From positions 744,001 to 808,000 of the forward strand of contig NZ_JAJEJT010000004.1 of NCBI RefSeq assembly GCF_021390645.1: a stretch of DNA of 64,000 nt, written 5' to 3'. This DNA comes from Paraburkholderia flagellata. GTDB lineage: Bacteria > Pseudomonadota > Gammaproteobacteria > Burkholderiales > Burkholderiaceae. Shown here in pieces: positions 35,453-44,516 of this stretch. Position 1 is the first letter of the stretch; each line of letters begins with the position of its first letter. Below the pieces are notes generated by a model, which worked only from the letters and a program-made list of their open reading frames with translations, did no database searches and was not told where the DNA came from. Both the position numbers and the translations under genes were made by a program.

Positions 35453-37969
35453 TCATTGCTTCGGCAGTGCGTAGGCAATCACGTAGTCGCCCAGCTTCGT
35501 GCCGAACGACCCGTGGCCGCCCGCCGCGATCACGACGAACTGGCGGTCGCCGACCGCGTACGTCATCGGCGTGGCCTGACCGCCCGCGGGCAGCCGTGCT
35601 TGCCAGAGCCGGTTGCCGTTGTTCACGTCGAAGGCGCGGATGTAGTTGTCCGCTGTCGCACCGATGAAGATCACACCGCCCGCCGTCACCATCGGGCCGC
35701 CGAGCATCGGCATGCCCGTGCGGAAGGCCACCGGAATCCGCGAGCTGTCACGCGTCGTGCCGATGCGCTTTTTCCAGACGATCTGGTTGGTCTTGAGGTC
35801 GACGGCGGAGATATAACCCCATGCCGGCTGCTTGCACGGCAGCCCCAGCGGCGACATGAACGGATTGAGCGTCACGCCGTAAGGCACGCCGTATTGCGGC
35901 TGAATGCCCGCTTCCGTGCCGCTGCCCTTCGCACCCGGCTGCGGCTCGATCGGATTGCCCGGCCCGCGCGGAATGAGCCGCGAGACGAACGGCAGCGCGA
36001 TGGGGTTCGCCACGGCGATCTGCCGATCGGTGTCGATGGCGAGGCCGCCCCACTCGAACATCCCGAGGTTGCCCGGGAAGATGAGCGAGCCTTGCAGCGA
36101 CGGCGGAGTGAACGTGCCTTCATAGCGCAGCTGGTGGAACATCACGCGGCAGATGAGCTGATCGTACATCGTGGCGCCCCACATGTCGGCGTCGGTGAGG
36201 TCCTTCGACGGCCGGAACGTGAGCTGCGAGAACGGCTGCGTAGGCGAGACGTGGTCGCCCGGCGCCGCGCCCTGCGGCACCGGCATTTCGGGCGCGGGCA
36301 CGACAAGCTCGCCCGTGCGGCGGTCAAGCACGAACAGGTTGCCCGTCTTCGCTGGGGCGTACACCACCGGCACGGTCTTGCCGTCCTTGTCGGTGATGTC
36401 GGCGAGCGTGGGCTGCGAGGGCTGGTCCATGTCCCACAGGTCGTGGTGCACGGTCTGGTAGAACCAGGCGAGCTTGCCGGTGGAGGCGTGCAGCGCGAGC
36501 AGGCCCGTTGCGTAACGCTCCAGGTCGGGCGTGCGGTCGCCACCCCAGATGTCCGGCGTCTTCACGCCCATTGGCAGATAAACGATGTCGAGCTTCGCAT
36601 CGTAGGCGGCCGGCGCCCAGGAGTTCGGCGAATTCCACACGTAGTGCTCGCCTGGGCCCGGAATCTTGTTCGGGTCCGCCGCGCCCGGATCGAACGCCCA
36701 CAGCAGCTCGCCCGTGCGCACGTCGAAGCCGCGAATCACGCCCGAAGGTTCGCGCGTCGAAAAGTTGTCTTCCACGGCGCCCGCCACGACGATCACCTTG
36801 CTCGTGACGATGGGTGGCGAGGTGGGCTCGTACATGCCCGGCGTCGTGACCGGCATGGCGTGCTGCAAGTCGAGGTCGCCGTTGTTGGCGAAGCCCGCGC
36901 AGCGCTCGCCCGTGAGCGCGTCGAGTGCGTAGAGATGGCCGTCGTTCACGGGCAGCAGGATGCGCTTCGTGCAGGTGCCGCTCGCGGCGGCAGGCGTTGC
37001 GGCGGCCGTGGCTTCGCTCGCCGACGCGGCGGCTTCAGTCGCCGACGCGGCGTCGCTTGCAGGCGCAGCCGCTTCGGTTCCCGAAGCCGCCGGGGCATCC
37101 GATGCGGCCACGGGCGTCGGTGCCGTCGCGCCACTTGCACTCGCGCTCGCCGAAAGATCCACGAACGACACGCCCCGGCAAGTCACGTGCTGGAACGAGG
37201 GATCGGCCTGAAGCTTCGGATCGAATTTCCATTTGAGCTCGCCCGTTTGCGCGTCGAGCGCGAACAGGATCTGGTGCGGCGAGCACAGGTAAAGCAGATC
37301 GCCGATCTTGATCGGCGTGACTTCGTTGGTGATCTCGACCGGATCGTTGGGGCCCTTCGTGTCGCCGGTGCGGAAGGTCCAGGCCACCTCGAGATTGTGG
37401 ACGTTGTCGGGCGTGATCTGCTGCAGCGGCGAATAGCGCGTGCCTTGCTGATCGCGTCCATAAGCGGGCCATTCAGATGGTTCGATGCCATCGACGTTCG
37501 GCGCGGGCGTGGTCCTCACTGCCGCGAGCGAGCCGTTGATCTGCTGCGGATCGTTGAAGTGCGCATACACGAGCACGCCGCCCCACACGAGCAGCCCGAC
37601 CACGAGCGAAAGCACGCCGAACTGGCGCGGGCGCTCCAGGTGCCAACTCATGAGCACGAGCAGCCAGATGCCGAACACCACCAGCACGCCCGAGCGCGGC
37701 ACGAGCGCCCAGAAGTCCGGCCCCGACTCCCAGAGCCCCCATATCGCCGTGCCGATCAACACGATCGCGTAGACCACGAACGCCAGGGGACTCGCGCGCC
37801 ACAGCAGCCACGCGAAGATAAGCAACAGCACGCCCGTCACGACGTAATACGGCGAGCCGCCGAGCGAAATGAGCCACGCGCCGCCAGCTAGCAGGTAGAC
37901 CGCCGTGAGCAAGGTGAACAGCACGGAGATGACTCCGATGAAGCCCAGCGGTTTCGATAGTCTGGCCAT
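35453..37969 (-). CDS. Membrane-bound PQQ-dependent dehydrogenase (glucose/quinate/shikimate family)
   Basis: 838 aa. The N-terminus has five hydrophobic helices (residues 8-140), as in membrane glucose dehydrogenase and quinate dehydrogenase. The propeller domain follows, with WPAYGRDQQGTRYSPLQQI (about 168), TCRGVSF, and WSPNSWAPAAYD-like and VHHDLWDMDQPSQPTL motifs. It oxidises a sugar or cyclitol in the periplasm and passes electrons to ubiquinone. Unusual is an Ala/Ser/Thr-rich stretch at about 273-331, between TCRGVSF and CTKRILLPVNDG, that makes it longer than the 796-aa E. coli enzyme. The substrate cannot be fixed; neighbouring porins fit an uptake role. Confidence 0.88.
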   Translation of the reverse strand: MARLSKPLGFIGVISVLFTLLTAVYLLAGGAWLISLGGSPYYVVTGVLLLIFAWLLWRASPLAFVVYAIVLIGTAIWGLWESGPDFWALVPRSGVLVVFGIWLLVLMSWHLERPRQFGVLSLVVGLLVWGGVLVYAHFNDPQQINGSLAAVRTTPAPNVDGIEPSEWPAYGRDQQGTRYSPLQQITPDNVHNLEVAWTFRTGDTKGPNDPVEITNEVTPIKIGDLLYLCSPHQILFALDAQTGELKWKFDPKLQADPSFQHVTCRGVSFVDLSASASASGATAPTPVAASDAPAASGTEAAAPASDAASATEAAASASEATAAATPAAASGTCTKRILLPVNDGHLYALDALTGERCAGFANNGDLDLQHAMPVTTPGMYEPTSPPIVTSKVIVVAGAVEDNFSTREPSGVIRGFDVRTGELLWAFDPGAADPNKIPGPGEHYVWNSPNSWAPAAYDAKLDIVYLPMGVKTPDIWGGDRTPDLERYATGLLALHASTGKLAWFYQTVHHDLWDMDQPSQPTLADITDKDGKTVPVVYAPAKTGNLFVLDRRTGELVVPAPEMPVPQGAAPGDHVSPTQPFSQLTFRPSKDLTDADMWGATMYDQLICRVMFHQLRYEGTFTPPSLQGSLIFPGNLGMFEWGGLAIDTDRQIAVANPIALPFVSRLIPRGPGNPIEPQPGAKGSGTEAGIQPQYGVPYGVTLNPFMSPLGLPCKQPAWGYISAVDLKTNQIVWKKRIGTTRDSSRIPVAFRTGMPMLGGPMVTAGGVIFIGATADNYIRAFDVNNGNRLWQARLPAGGQATPMTYAVGDRQFVVIAAGGHGSFGTKLGDYVIAYALPKQ

Positions 37970-38023
37970 GATCTCAACCTTCCTCGAAGAATGCCGTCTG
38001 CGATGGCGGGAAAAAACGTGGCG

Positions 38024-39127
38024 TCAGAACACGTGCATCATCCCGACGTAAGCGCCCGTTTGCGATTGGCCGGCCATGGGGCTGGTCGGCGTGCTGGAGT
38101 CGCGCGGCGTGGCGAATACGGAGAACGTGCCGTTCTTGCTGTTGTTGACATAGGCGACCGTGCCATACAGGAACGTGCGCGCGCTCAGGTTATACGTGGT
38201 GCCGAGCGCATAGAGCATGGCGTGGCTCGCAGGGTCGTGCGAGGCGTCGCCGCCGCCCTCGCCTACGTGAATATAGAAACCGGCGGCCGTCACGGCCCAC
38301 TTCGGCGTGGCCTGGTAGGTGGCGCCGAGCCAGTAATGGTCGGCGGTATCGGAAATGCCGGGCGGCGAATCCGGCGCCGAGTAATGCGTGTACGCGGCCT
38401 GGATCTTGAACTTCTGCACGCGCAGGTTGCCGCCCACGAAGTATTCGCGCGAGGCCGTGAAGATGTTGGAGAAGCGCCCGCTCGAATCGCGCAGTTCGTC
38501 GTAGATGCCGCGGAGGTCGAAAAGCGTCGAGTGGTACGAGAGCATGATGCCGTCCGAGCGGCCAAACTCGCCTTCGGCGCCGGCATTGAAGTTGCCCGGC
38601 TGGTTGCCGAACGAATACTGTCCCTGCACGTCGAGTCCGTTCCACACCGGGCTGTGATATTCGACGTTGTTGCTCGTCTGCTGCCAGTTGCGCCCGCGCA
38701 CGAGCGAGGCCGACGACACCGCCTGCTGCACGAACGGATCGTATGCCCACACGCCGTCGCTGTCGATGAAGAGATTACGGCCGGCTTGCAGTTGGCCCCA
38801 CGTGTCGTTCTTCAAGCCCACATACGCGCGACGCGACCAGAGCCGGCCGCCGCCCGTGGTGCCGTTCATGATCTGCACCGCGGTTTCGAGGTTGAATATC
38901 GCGGCGCTCCCGCCGCCCAGATCCTCGGTGCCCTTGAGGCCCCACATGCTGGTGCCCCAGTCGCCGCCTTCGGCGCTCCAGCGGCTCGAACTGCCGCCGT
39001 TGCCGTTCGCGATGTGATTGAGGTATTCGATACCGCCATCCACGCGGCCATACATCGTGACACTCGATTGTGCGCACGCGGCCGAACTGGCGGCGAGCAG
39101 CACCACTGCGCCCAGAGTCGTTTTCAC
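38024..39127 (-). CDS. Gram-negative porin (OmpC-like)
   Basis: 367 aa. A GTG start at 39127 is chosen because GGGAG lies upstream and the signal peptide MKTTLGAVVLLAASSAACA follows, with no nearby ATG. The mature protein begins QSSVTMYGRVDGGIEYLNH and includes MWGLKGTEDLGGGSAAIFNLE. It ends GMMHVF. It lies 55 bp upstream of the PQQ dehydrogenase start on the same strand, suggesting one operon of porin, dehydrogenase and porin. Confidence 0.88.
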   Translation of the reverse strand: MKTTLGAVVLLAASSAACAQSSVTMYGRVDGGIEYLNHIANGNGGSSSRWSAEGGDWGTSMWGLKGTEDLGGGSAAIFNLETAVQIMNGTTGGGRLWSRRAYVGLKNDTWGQLQAGRNLFIDSDGVWAYDPFVQQAVSSASLVRGRNWQQTSNNVEYHSPVWNGLDVQGQYSFGNQPGNFNAGAEGEFGRSDGIMLSYHSTLFDLRGIYDELRDSSGRFSNIFTASREYFVGGNLRVQKFKIQAAYTHYSAPDSPPGISDTADHYWLGATYQATPKWAVTAAGFYIHVGEGGGDASHDPASHAMLYALGTTYNLSARTFLYGTVAYVNNSKNGTFSVFATPRDSSTPTSPMAGQSQTGAYVGMMHVF

Positions 39128-39431
39128 GTTGGCTCCCTTGTGGAGTCTTCTTTCTTGATCCGGTCCATGCCGGGGCGGATAACGTGGTTTAACGTGCAGA
39201 CAAGCCGGCGCGCCCGGGGCCATGCCGGACACATCGCGCACTAAAAAGCATAGCGCGTGGTGAAGAATCCCGTATTTTGGCTGGACGGCAAACCGCGCAC
39301 AGTTGCACGCGCGCGACGGCGCCGGTGGCGCGGAGCAGATCGCGTGCCGCGCCGCACCATGCGCGACACATGCCTGGGCGAGCGCCCTGCACGCAGTTCG
39401 GTACGAAGTTCAGTGCGATTGCATTGCGATT

Positions 39432-40328
39432 TCAGTCGGATGTATCGCGCGCCTGCCAGCGCAAGGCTTCCTCGAGAAACGCCCCGACTTGCGCGGGCGC
39501 GGTCGCCGCGTGGCGCACGGTGCACCACACGCGCAGTTCCGGCAAGACCGGAAAAAGCGGCAACGCCACGAGCTCGGTGCGCGTGCGCAGTATCGGCCGC
39601 GCGACGAGCATGAGCGCATCCATCTTTACCGCGAGCGCCACGCCTGGCACCGAAGCCGTGCACATGAGCGTGCGCGACGGCGCGTCGAGCCCCGCATCGA
39701 CGAACACGCGATTCACGAAGCGCTGCTGCGCACCGTTCGGATCGGTATAGATCCATAGCGCGTCCTGCAGATCGCCGAGCGCGCGAGCCTGCGCGTAGCG
39801 CCCGCCGCGCGCCGTGACGAGCGCGAACGATGTTTCGAATACGAGTTGCGAGCGGCTGTCCGGTTGCGTGTCGGCGAACGACGGTTGCGCGTGCAGGGCG
39901 ACGTCGAGCGTGCCGTCGTCGAGACGATGCATCATCTGCTCGCGCTGGTATTCGTATAGCTCCACGCGCACGGCGGGATGCTGCTGCATGAAGCGCGCCA
40001 CGAGGTCCGGGGCGATCAGCACGGAAACGGCCGGCGTAAGGCCGATGCGCAGATGCCCCGCGTGCTGCCCGCGCAAGGCGCCCAATTCTTCGTGGGCGCG
40101 CGTCATCTCGGCGCTGACGGCCTGCGCGCGCGGCAAGAACGCGCGCCCGCCCGCCGAAAGCGACATGCCGTGCGGCGTGCGCTCGAAGAGCTGCACTTCG
40201 AACTCGCTCTCCAGTTCGCGGATCGACTTGGAGATGGCCGCCGTGGTGCGATTGAGCGCACTGGCCGCGCGTGTGAGGCTGCCGCCCGCCGCGAGCGCGA
40301 GGAAGGCGTGGAGCTGATGCTGCTTCAT
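39432..40328 (-). CDS. LysR-type transcriptional regulator
   Basis: 298 aa from ATG 40328 (MKQHQLHAFLALAAGGSLTR). N-terminal winged helix with AASALNRTTAAISKSIRELESEFEVQLFERTPHG, then an inducer-binding domain with GHLRIGLTPAVSVLIAP. Same strand as the M81 peptidase gene ending upstream at 40485, so it may be part of that operon or have its own promoter. A longer start 22 codons earlier is possible but would precede the normal LysR N-terminus. Confidence 0.88.
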   Translation of the reverse strand: MKQHQLHAFLALAAGGSLTRAASALNRTTAAISKSIRELESEFEVQLFERTPHGMSLSAGGRAFLPRAQAVSAEMTRAHEELGALRGQHAGHLRIGLTPAVSVLIAPDLVARFMQQHPAVRVELYEYQREQMMHRLDDGTLDVALHAQPSFADTQPDSRSQLVFETSFALVTARGGRYAQARALGDLQDALWIYTDPNGAQQRFVNRVFVDAGLDAPSRTLMCTASVPGVALAVKMDALMLVARPILRTRTELVALPLFPVLPELRVWCTVRHAATAPAQVGAFLEEALRWQARDTSD

Positions 40329-40484
40329 GAGTGCGTAACGTGAAGGCCGAAGGAGCGCGCCTCCTCTCCGCGATTTCGTTGGCGGAAGGCGCATGCGCGT
40401 GATTGCGCGCCAAAGTCTGCCATAAGTGCGACTCGCTCTTGCCCCGGCTCCTGTCCGAGCATCGGTGTGCGCCGGATCAGCGGA

Positions 40485-41969
40485 TCAGCGGATCAGCATC
40501 GGCGCCGCGTCGGCATCGACAGGCCACAGCGGCCGGCGCACGTTCTTCCAGGCGATCTTCGAATAGTTGCGCTGCAGTGGGCCGCCGCCATCCACGTAGA
40601 GCACCTGGCTCGCAATGGGCGCGAAATGCGCGTGAAAGTGATTGACGGACTTCACGAAGACCATGCGCTTCTCGCGCGGGTCGATGCCCACCTGCTCGAA
40701 CGCTTCGAGGCTGAACGCCTGGGCGCGCTGGGTAGAAAGCACGATTTCCACGCCGCCTATGCGTACCGCCGCCGCGTCGCCGCACTCCACGCGGCTCGTG
40801 CCGAAGCGCTGCCACGCGCCGCGCTTCAGGCCAATGACTTCGGCTACGCCGTCCACTGGCTGCCCGGAAGTGCGCGCGACCTTGCCGCCGATGCGCAGCG
40901 GCAGCACCGCGCCAAGCCCTGCGTCGAAGCACAATTGGACCGCGCCCGGGTCCCAGATCGGCCCGGTCGCGACGTTCTCCAGACCGCGCTCGATCAGGCG
41001 TGCCAGCACGTCCGTGTTGTCGGAAGGCGCGCCGCCGCCGGCGTTGTCGGTGGGGTCGGCGATCACAACGGGACCCGATTTGCCGTTCGCCGCGGCGGCG
41101 AGGCCCGCGTCGATGGCCGCATCGATGGCAAGGAGCGGCGAAGCCGTCTGCCCGCGCAGCGCGACCAATGCTTCGCCCAATTCGCGCGCGAGCGTCTCGC
41201 CGCGCGCCTTGTCGTCGGCATAGACGAGCACGCGTGTGCTCAGGTCCGGTGAGTCGCCGTAAATGAAGCCATGCACAATCGAGATCGACACGATGCCCGA
41301 GGCGGGATCGGCCTCGATCGCCTTCGCGCGGTCCACCAGCGCGCGCATGCCAGGCGCCGTGGTCGGATACGAATCGATCTGGCGGCAGTCATAGAGCGAG
41401 GCCGTGGGACGCGGTGCACCGCGCACCATGTTCGTCACGAGATCGACGAGGCGCTCGGCCTGCTCGACCATGTCCGTGTGCGGGTACTCCTTGTACAGCA
41501 CGATCACGTCGCTGTTGTCGAGACGCATGTCGTTCACGATGCAGTGCGGATCGAACTCCACGCCGATCACACAGTCCCGTCCGACGATCTCGCGCACGCG
41601 CGCGATCAGGTCGCCTTCGGGATCGGGATAGCCGAACGCGATCATGCCGCCATGCAGGCCGAGCAGCACGGCGTCCACGGGCAGCGCGGCGCGCAACTCG
41701 TCGAGAATGCGCTCGCGCAGTGTCTCGTAGGCTTCGCGGCTCGTGAGACCAGCGGGCGTCGCACGAAAGCAACTGCCCTCCACGAGTTCGAACTCGCCCT
41801 TCGCCGCGCGACGTTTCGCACTCCACATGAGCTCTGCGCCGACGATGGGCGCCTCGCCCATCGGACACTCGCCCGGCGGCAGATGCCCGCGCATGAACAT
41901 TTCGAGGCTCGTGGGCAGGTTGACGAACGCATTGGTCTCTGTGAGCAGACCGGCGACAAAGCATTTCAT
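40485..41969 (-). CDS. M81 family metallopeptidase (microcystinase MlrC-like)
   Basis: 494 aa: MKCFVAGLLTETNAFVNLPTSLE at the start, then AVLLGLHGGMIAFGYPDPEGDL, IGVEFDPHCIVN and ADPTDNAGGGAPSDNTDVL, the zinc-associated motifs of the MlrC family. Characterised MlrC cleaves linearised microcystin peptides, but most relatives act on unknown small peptides or amides. Zinc ligands are probably His/Asp in LHGGM and FDPHC. No signal peptide, so it acts in the cytoplasm. Follows the MFS gene by 55 bp in the same direction. Confidence 0.85.
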   Translation of the reverse strand: MKCFVAGLLTETNAFVNLPTSLEMFMRGHLPPGECPMGEAPIVGAELMWSAKRRAAKGEFELVEGSCFRATPAGLTSREAYETLRERILDELRAALPVDAVLLGLHGGMIAFGYPDPEGDLIARVREIVGRDCVIGVEFDPHCIVNDMRLDNSDVIVLYKEYPHTDMVEQAERLVDLVTNMVRGAPRPTASLYDCRQIDSYPTTAPGMRALVDRAKAIEADPASGIVSISIVHGFIYGDSPDLSTRVLVYADDKARGETLARELGEALVALRGQTASPLLAIDAAIDAGLAAAANGKSGPVVIADPTDNAGGGAPSDNTDVLARLIERGLENVATGPIWDPGAVQLCFDAGLGAVLPLRIGGKVARTSGQPVDGVAEVIGLKRGAWQRFGTSRVECGDAAAVRIGGVEIVLSTQRAQAFSLEAFEQVGIDPREKRMVFVKSVNHFHAHFAPIASQVLYVDGGGPLQRNYSKIAWKNVRRPLWPVDADAAPMLIR

Positions 41970-42024
41970 GGCAAGACTCGCGAATGAAGATGGAACGTAA
42001 AGAACAGCGGAATCGGCGATGTAT

Positions 42025-43317
42025 TCAGGCCGCGCCCGGCGCGCCTCCGCGCGCGCGAAAGTTGCAGCCCAGCGCAATGACGAAGGCGAGCAGCGCGCCG
42101 CCCGTGAGGAACGCGAAGGCGCCCAGCCAGCCCGAGCCCTGCGCGCCGCCCACGAGGCGGCCGACCACGACGGGTGAAATCGCGCCCGCAAGCTGGCCCG
42201 CGAAATTGATGAGGCCCGTCGTGCGCCCGGCCGTGCTCGCCGGAAAGCACTTGAGCGGAATGGCAAACACGCTGGCGTAGACAAGATCGAAGGCGAGCAT
42301 GCACAGCGTCCAGCAGGCAATCAACGCGCTCAGCGAGGCGACGAACGGCATGAGCGCGGCGAACCCGGCGCTGGCGAGCGCACCGCCGGCCAGCAGCCAG
42401 CGCAGCCGCGTCAGCGGCGAGCGGTCGATGAAATGCCCCGCGAAATTGGTGCCGATGAAGCTGGCGAGCAACGGCACGGCCGAGATCAGCCCGATGTGCA
42501 CGACGTCGATGCCGCGCGTGCGCATGATCCAGGTGGGCAGCCACGCCTGCAGGCCGAGCGCGAGCACGCACGCGCCGAACCAGGTGAGTGCCACGCGCCA
42601 GACGAGCGGCGTGCGCGCAATTTCGCGCCAACGCACGTGAGGCTCGGGCGTATCGGCCTCTTCGCCCGCAGCCGCGTCTTGCGTTGCCGCGCGCCGCCCC
42701 GGCACCACGAGCAGTACGACGGCCACGCACGCGCCGAGCAAACCGAGCAGCACGAAGGTCTGCCGCCAGCCGAAGCGTGAAATCGTCCAGCCCACCACCG
42801 CCGCGCCCACGGCGCCGCCCAGGAACACGGTGCTGCACATGAGCGCCTGCACGCGGGCGCGCACGCGCAGCGGGAACGTCTGGACGATCGCACTGGAGCT
42901 GGCGGGCGCGAAGCTGCCCTCGCCCACGCCGAACAACAGCCGGAACGCGAGCAGTGAGGCGAGCGACCAGGCTGCGCCCGTGAACGCGGTGAACAGCGAC
43001 CAGAGCGCGAGACACCCCACCAGCACGCGGCGCGCGCCGAGGCGGTCGGCAAGCCAGCCGCCGCCCAGTTGCATGAGCGCGTAAGTCGCGTAGAACGCGC
43101 CGAGCACGTAGCCCTTCGCGGCATCGCTCAAGCCAAGCTCGTGCGAGATGGGGATGATCGCGGTGCCTATCACGATGCGGTCGGTATAGGCCACCGACCA
43201 CGCGGCGAACAGCGCGCCAAGCACCACGAACTGGCGGCGGCGCGAAACTGTATTCGAAGAGGTGGACGAAGGCGCTGCCGGGTCGGCAGGCAAGGACTGC
43301 GAAGCGGAGGGCGTCAT
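42025..43317 (-). CDS. MFS transporter, probably co-transcribed with the M81 peptidase
   Basis: 430 aa with about 12 hydrophobic helices. The loop 2-3 motif GGGWLADRLGARRVL is the standard MFS signature, and the SVAYTDRIVIGTAII start of helix 1 resembles the anion:cation symporter group. The ATG at 43317 begins MTPSASQSLPADP; an upstream ATG at 43344 is also possible. The transporter likely imports the compound that the M81 enzyme hydrolyses. Confidence 0.85.
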   Translation of the reverse strand: MTPSASQSLPADPAAPSSTSSNTVSRRRQFVVLGALFAAWSVAYTDRIVIGTAIIPISHELGLSDAAKGYVLGAFYATYALMQLGGGWLADRLGARRVLVGCLALWSLFTAFTGAAWSLASLLAFRLLFGVGEGSFAPASSSAIVQTFPLRVRARVQALMCSTVFLGGAVGAAVVGWTISRFGWRQTFVLLGLLGACVAVVLLVVPGRRAATQDAAAGEEADTPEPHVRWREIARTPLVWRVALTWFGACVLALGLQAWLPTWIMRTRGIDVVHIGLISAVPLLASFIGTNFAGHFIDRSPLTRLRWLLAGGALASAGFAALMPFVASLSALIACWTLCMLAFDLVYASVFAIPLKCFPASTAGRTTGLINFAGQLAGAISPVVVGRLVGGAQGSGWLGAFAFLTGGALLAFVIALGCNFRARGGAPGAA

Positions 43318-43448
43318 GGGCGGGTCCCATGCCCGTGGCGCCACGCGTGCGGCGCCACCGGCTCTGGCGTGATCGTTGGAAATCCGGTTTGGAAAATCAA
43401 CGATAGCCGCGCAGAAAGCCGCCGAGTAGCGACTTCAGTTGCGGGGGC

Positions 43449-44390
43449 TCAACCGCGAGTTGATGCCTCGCGTGAATGCCCCGTCGAGGCTACTTCGCGG
43501 CGCTCGGTCAGCACCTTGTCGATGCAGTCGACGAAGGATTCGGCGGCCCGCGTGAGTTGCGCCTCGGGCGGCGAGAACAGATAGAGCCGCAGCGGCGGCG
43601 GTCGATCGGGCAGCGCCAGCTCGACGAACGAGCGGCCCAGTTCCGTCTCTTGAAGCGAATGCCGCGTCCACGCGAACACGGCGTCGGAGAGGAGCGTAAG
43701 GCCGTAGAAAAGCGCGTACGACGTGCAACGCGTGACGCGCCGCGGCGGCTCCAGCCCGGCGCGCTCGAACATCGCGCGCAACATGTTCGGGTAGAGATCA
43801 GTGACGTCGGTGTGGATCCACTCGGCCTGCTGCAATTCGGCCAACGTCGTCGCCTGGGCGAAAACGCCGTTGGCGCGCGTGATGAACACCGAGTCGTACT
43901 CGAAGAGTTCTTTCACCGTGCCGATGTCGTCACCGGGATTCACCGGAAAGGCCGCGAACGCGAGGTCGAGCGTGCGGTTACGTAGTTGCTCGCGCAACTG
44001 GTTGATGCCCAGCTCGCGGAACTCGATCGTCACGAGCGGCCAGTGGCGGCGGAACGCGACGAAGGCGTCGGCAAGGCCGCCGGTGCCCGCAATGGGCGTG
44101 ACCCCGATCACGAGCTTGCCGTCACGCCGGCCCTTGAGGTGCGCGAGGTCCTCCTCGGCGCGCTCGAGCTCGCGCACCACGGTGCGGGCGCGCTGGAGTA
44201 GCGCCGCGCCCTCGGCCGTCGGCACGACGCCCCACGGGTTGCGCTCCAGCAGACGCACGCCGCACTCGTCCTCCAGCTCGCGCAGCGCTTTCGTGATGGC
44301 CGGCTGCGTGACGTGCAACCGCCGCGCCGCGCCGTTGAGGCTGCCGGTCGCCGCAATTTCGACAAGAGCCCGAAGCTGATGAATTTTCAT
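43449..44390 (-). CDS. LysR-type regulator, divergent from the M20 amidohydrolase
   Basis: 313 aa from ATG 44390 (MKIHQLRALVEIAATGSLNG). The winged helix has AARRLHVTQPAITKALRELEDECGVRLLERNPWG, then the periplasmic-binding-like domain with KLVIGVTPIAGTGGLADAF. It diverges from the M20 gene over 126 bp, the usual arrangement for a regulator and its target. Downstream of it in the same direction is the MFS/M81 pair, which it might also control. Confidence 0.88.
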   Translation of the reverse strand: MKIHQLRALVEIAATGSLNGAARRLHVTQPAITKALRELEDECGVRLLERNPWGVVPTAEGAALLQRARTVVRELERAEEDLAHLKGRRDGKLVIGVTPIAGTGGLADAFVAFRRHWPLVTIEFRELGINQLREQLRNRTLDLAFAAFPVNPGDDIGTVKELFEYDSVFITRANGVFAQATTLAELQQAEWIHTDVTDLYPNMLRAMFERAGLEPPRRVTRCTSYALFYGLTLLSDAVFAWTRHSLQETELGRSFVELALPDRPPPLRLYLFSPPEAQLTRAAESFVDCIDKVLTERREVASTGHSREASTRG

Positions 44391-44516
44391 GATGCGGTGG
44401 ATATTACCATTGGTTATCGGCATGCCAATTTTTGCTTTTTTATTTCGACCGATCGTCCTTAGGCTCTGTCCTCGAAGGCCGCCGCATACCGGGCGGCCAC
44501 TTCGGGGACTCTTCAC

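Noticed and set aside
35378..37891. An 837-codon open frame opposite the PQQ dehydrogenase
   Set aside because: Its sequence is a shadow of a high-GC coding gene: Arg/His-rich product, no ribosome-binding site and the opposite strand has clear family motifs.
37991..39244. A 417-codon frame opposite the porin at 38024
   Set aside because: The minus strand has a signal peptide, porin start and terminal Phe. The plus-strand frame lacks an initiation site and known motifs.
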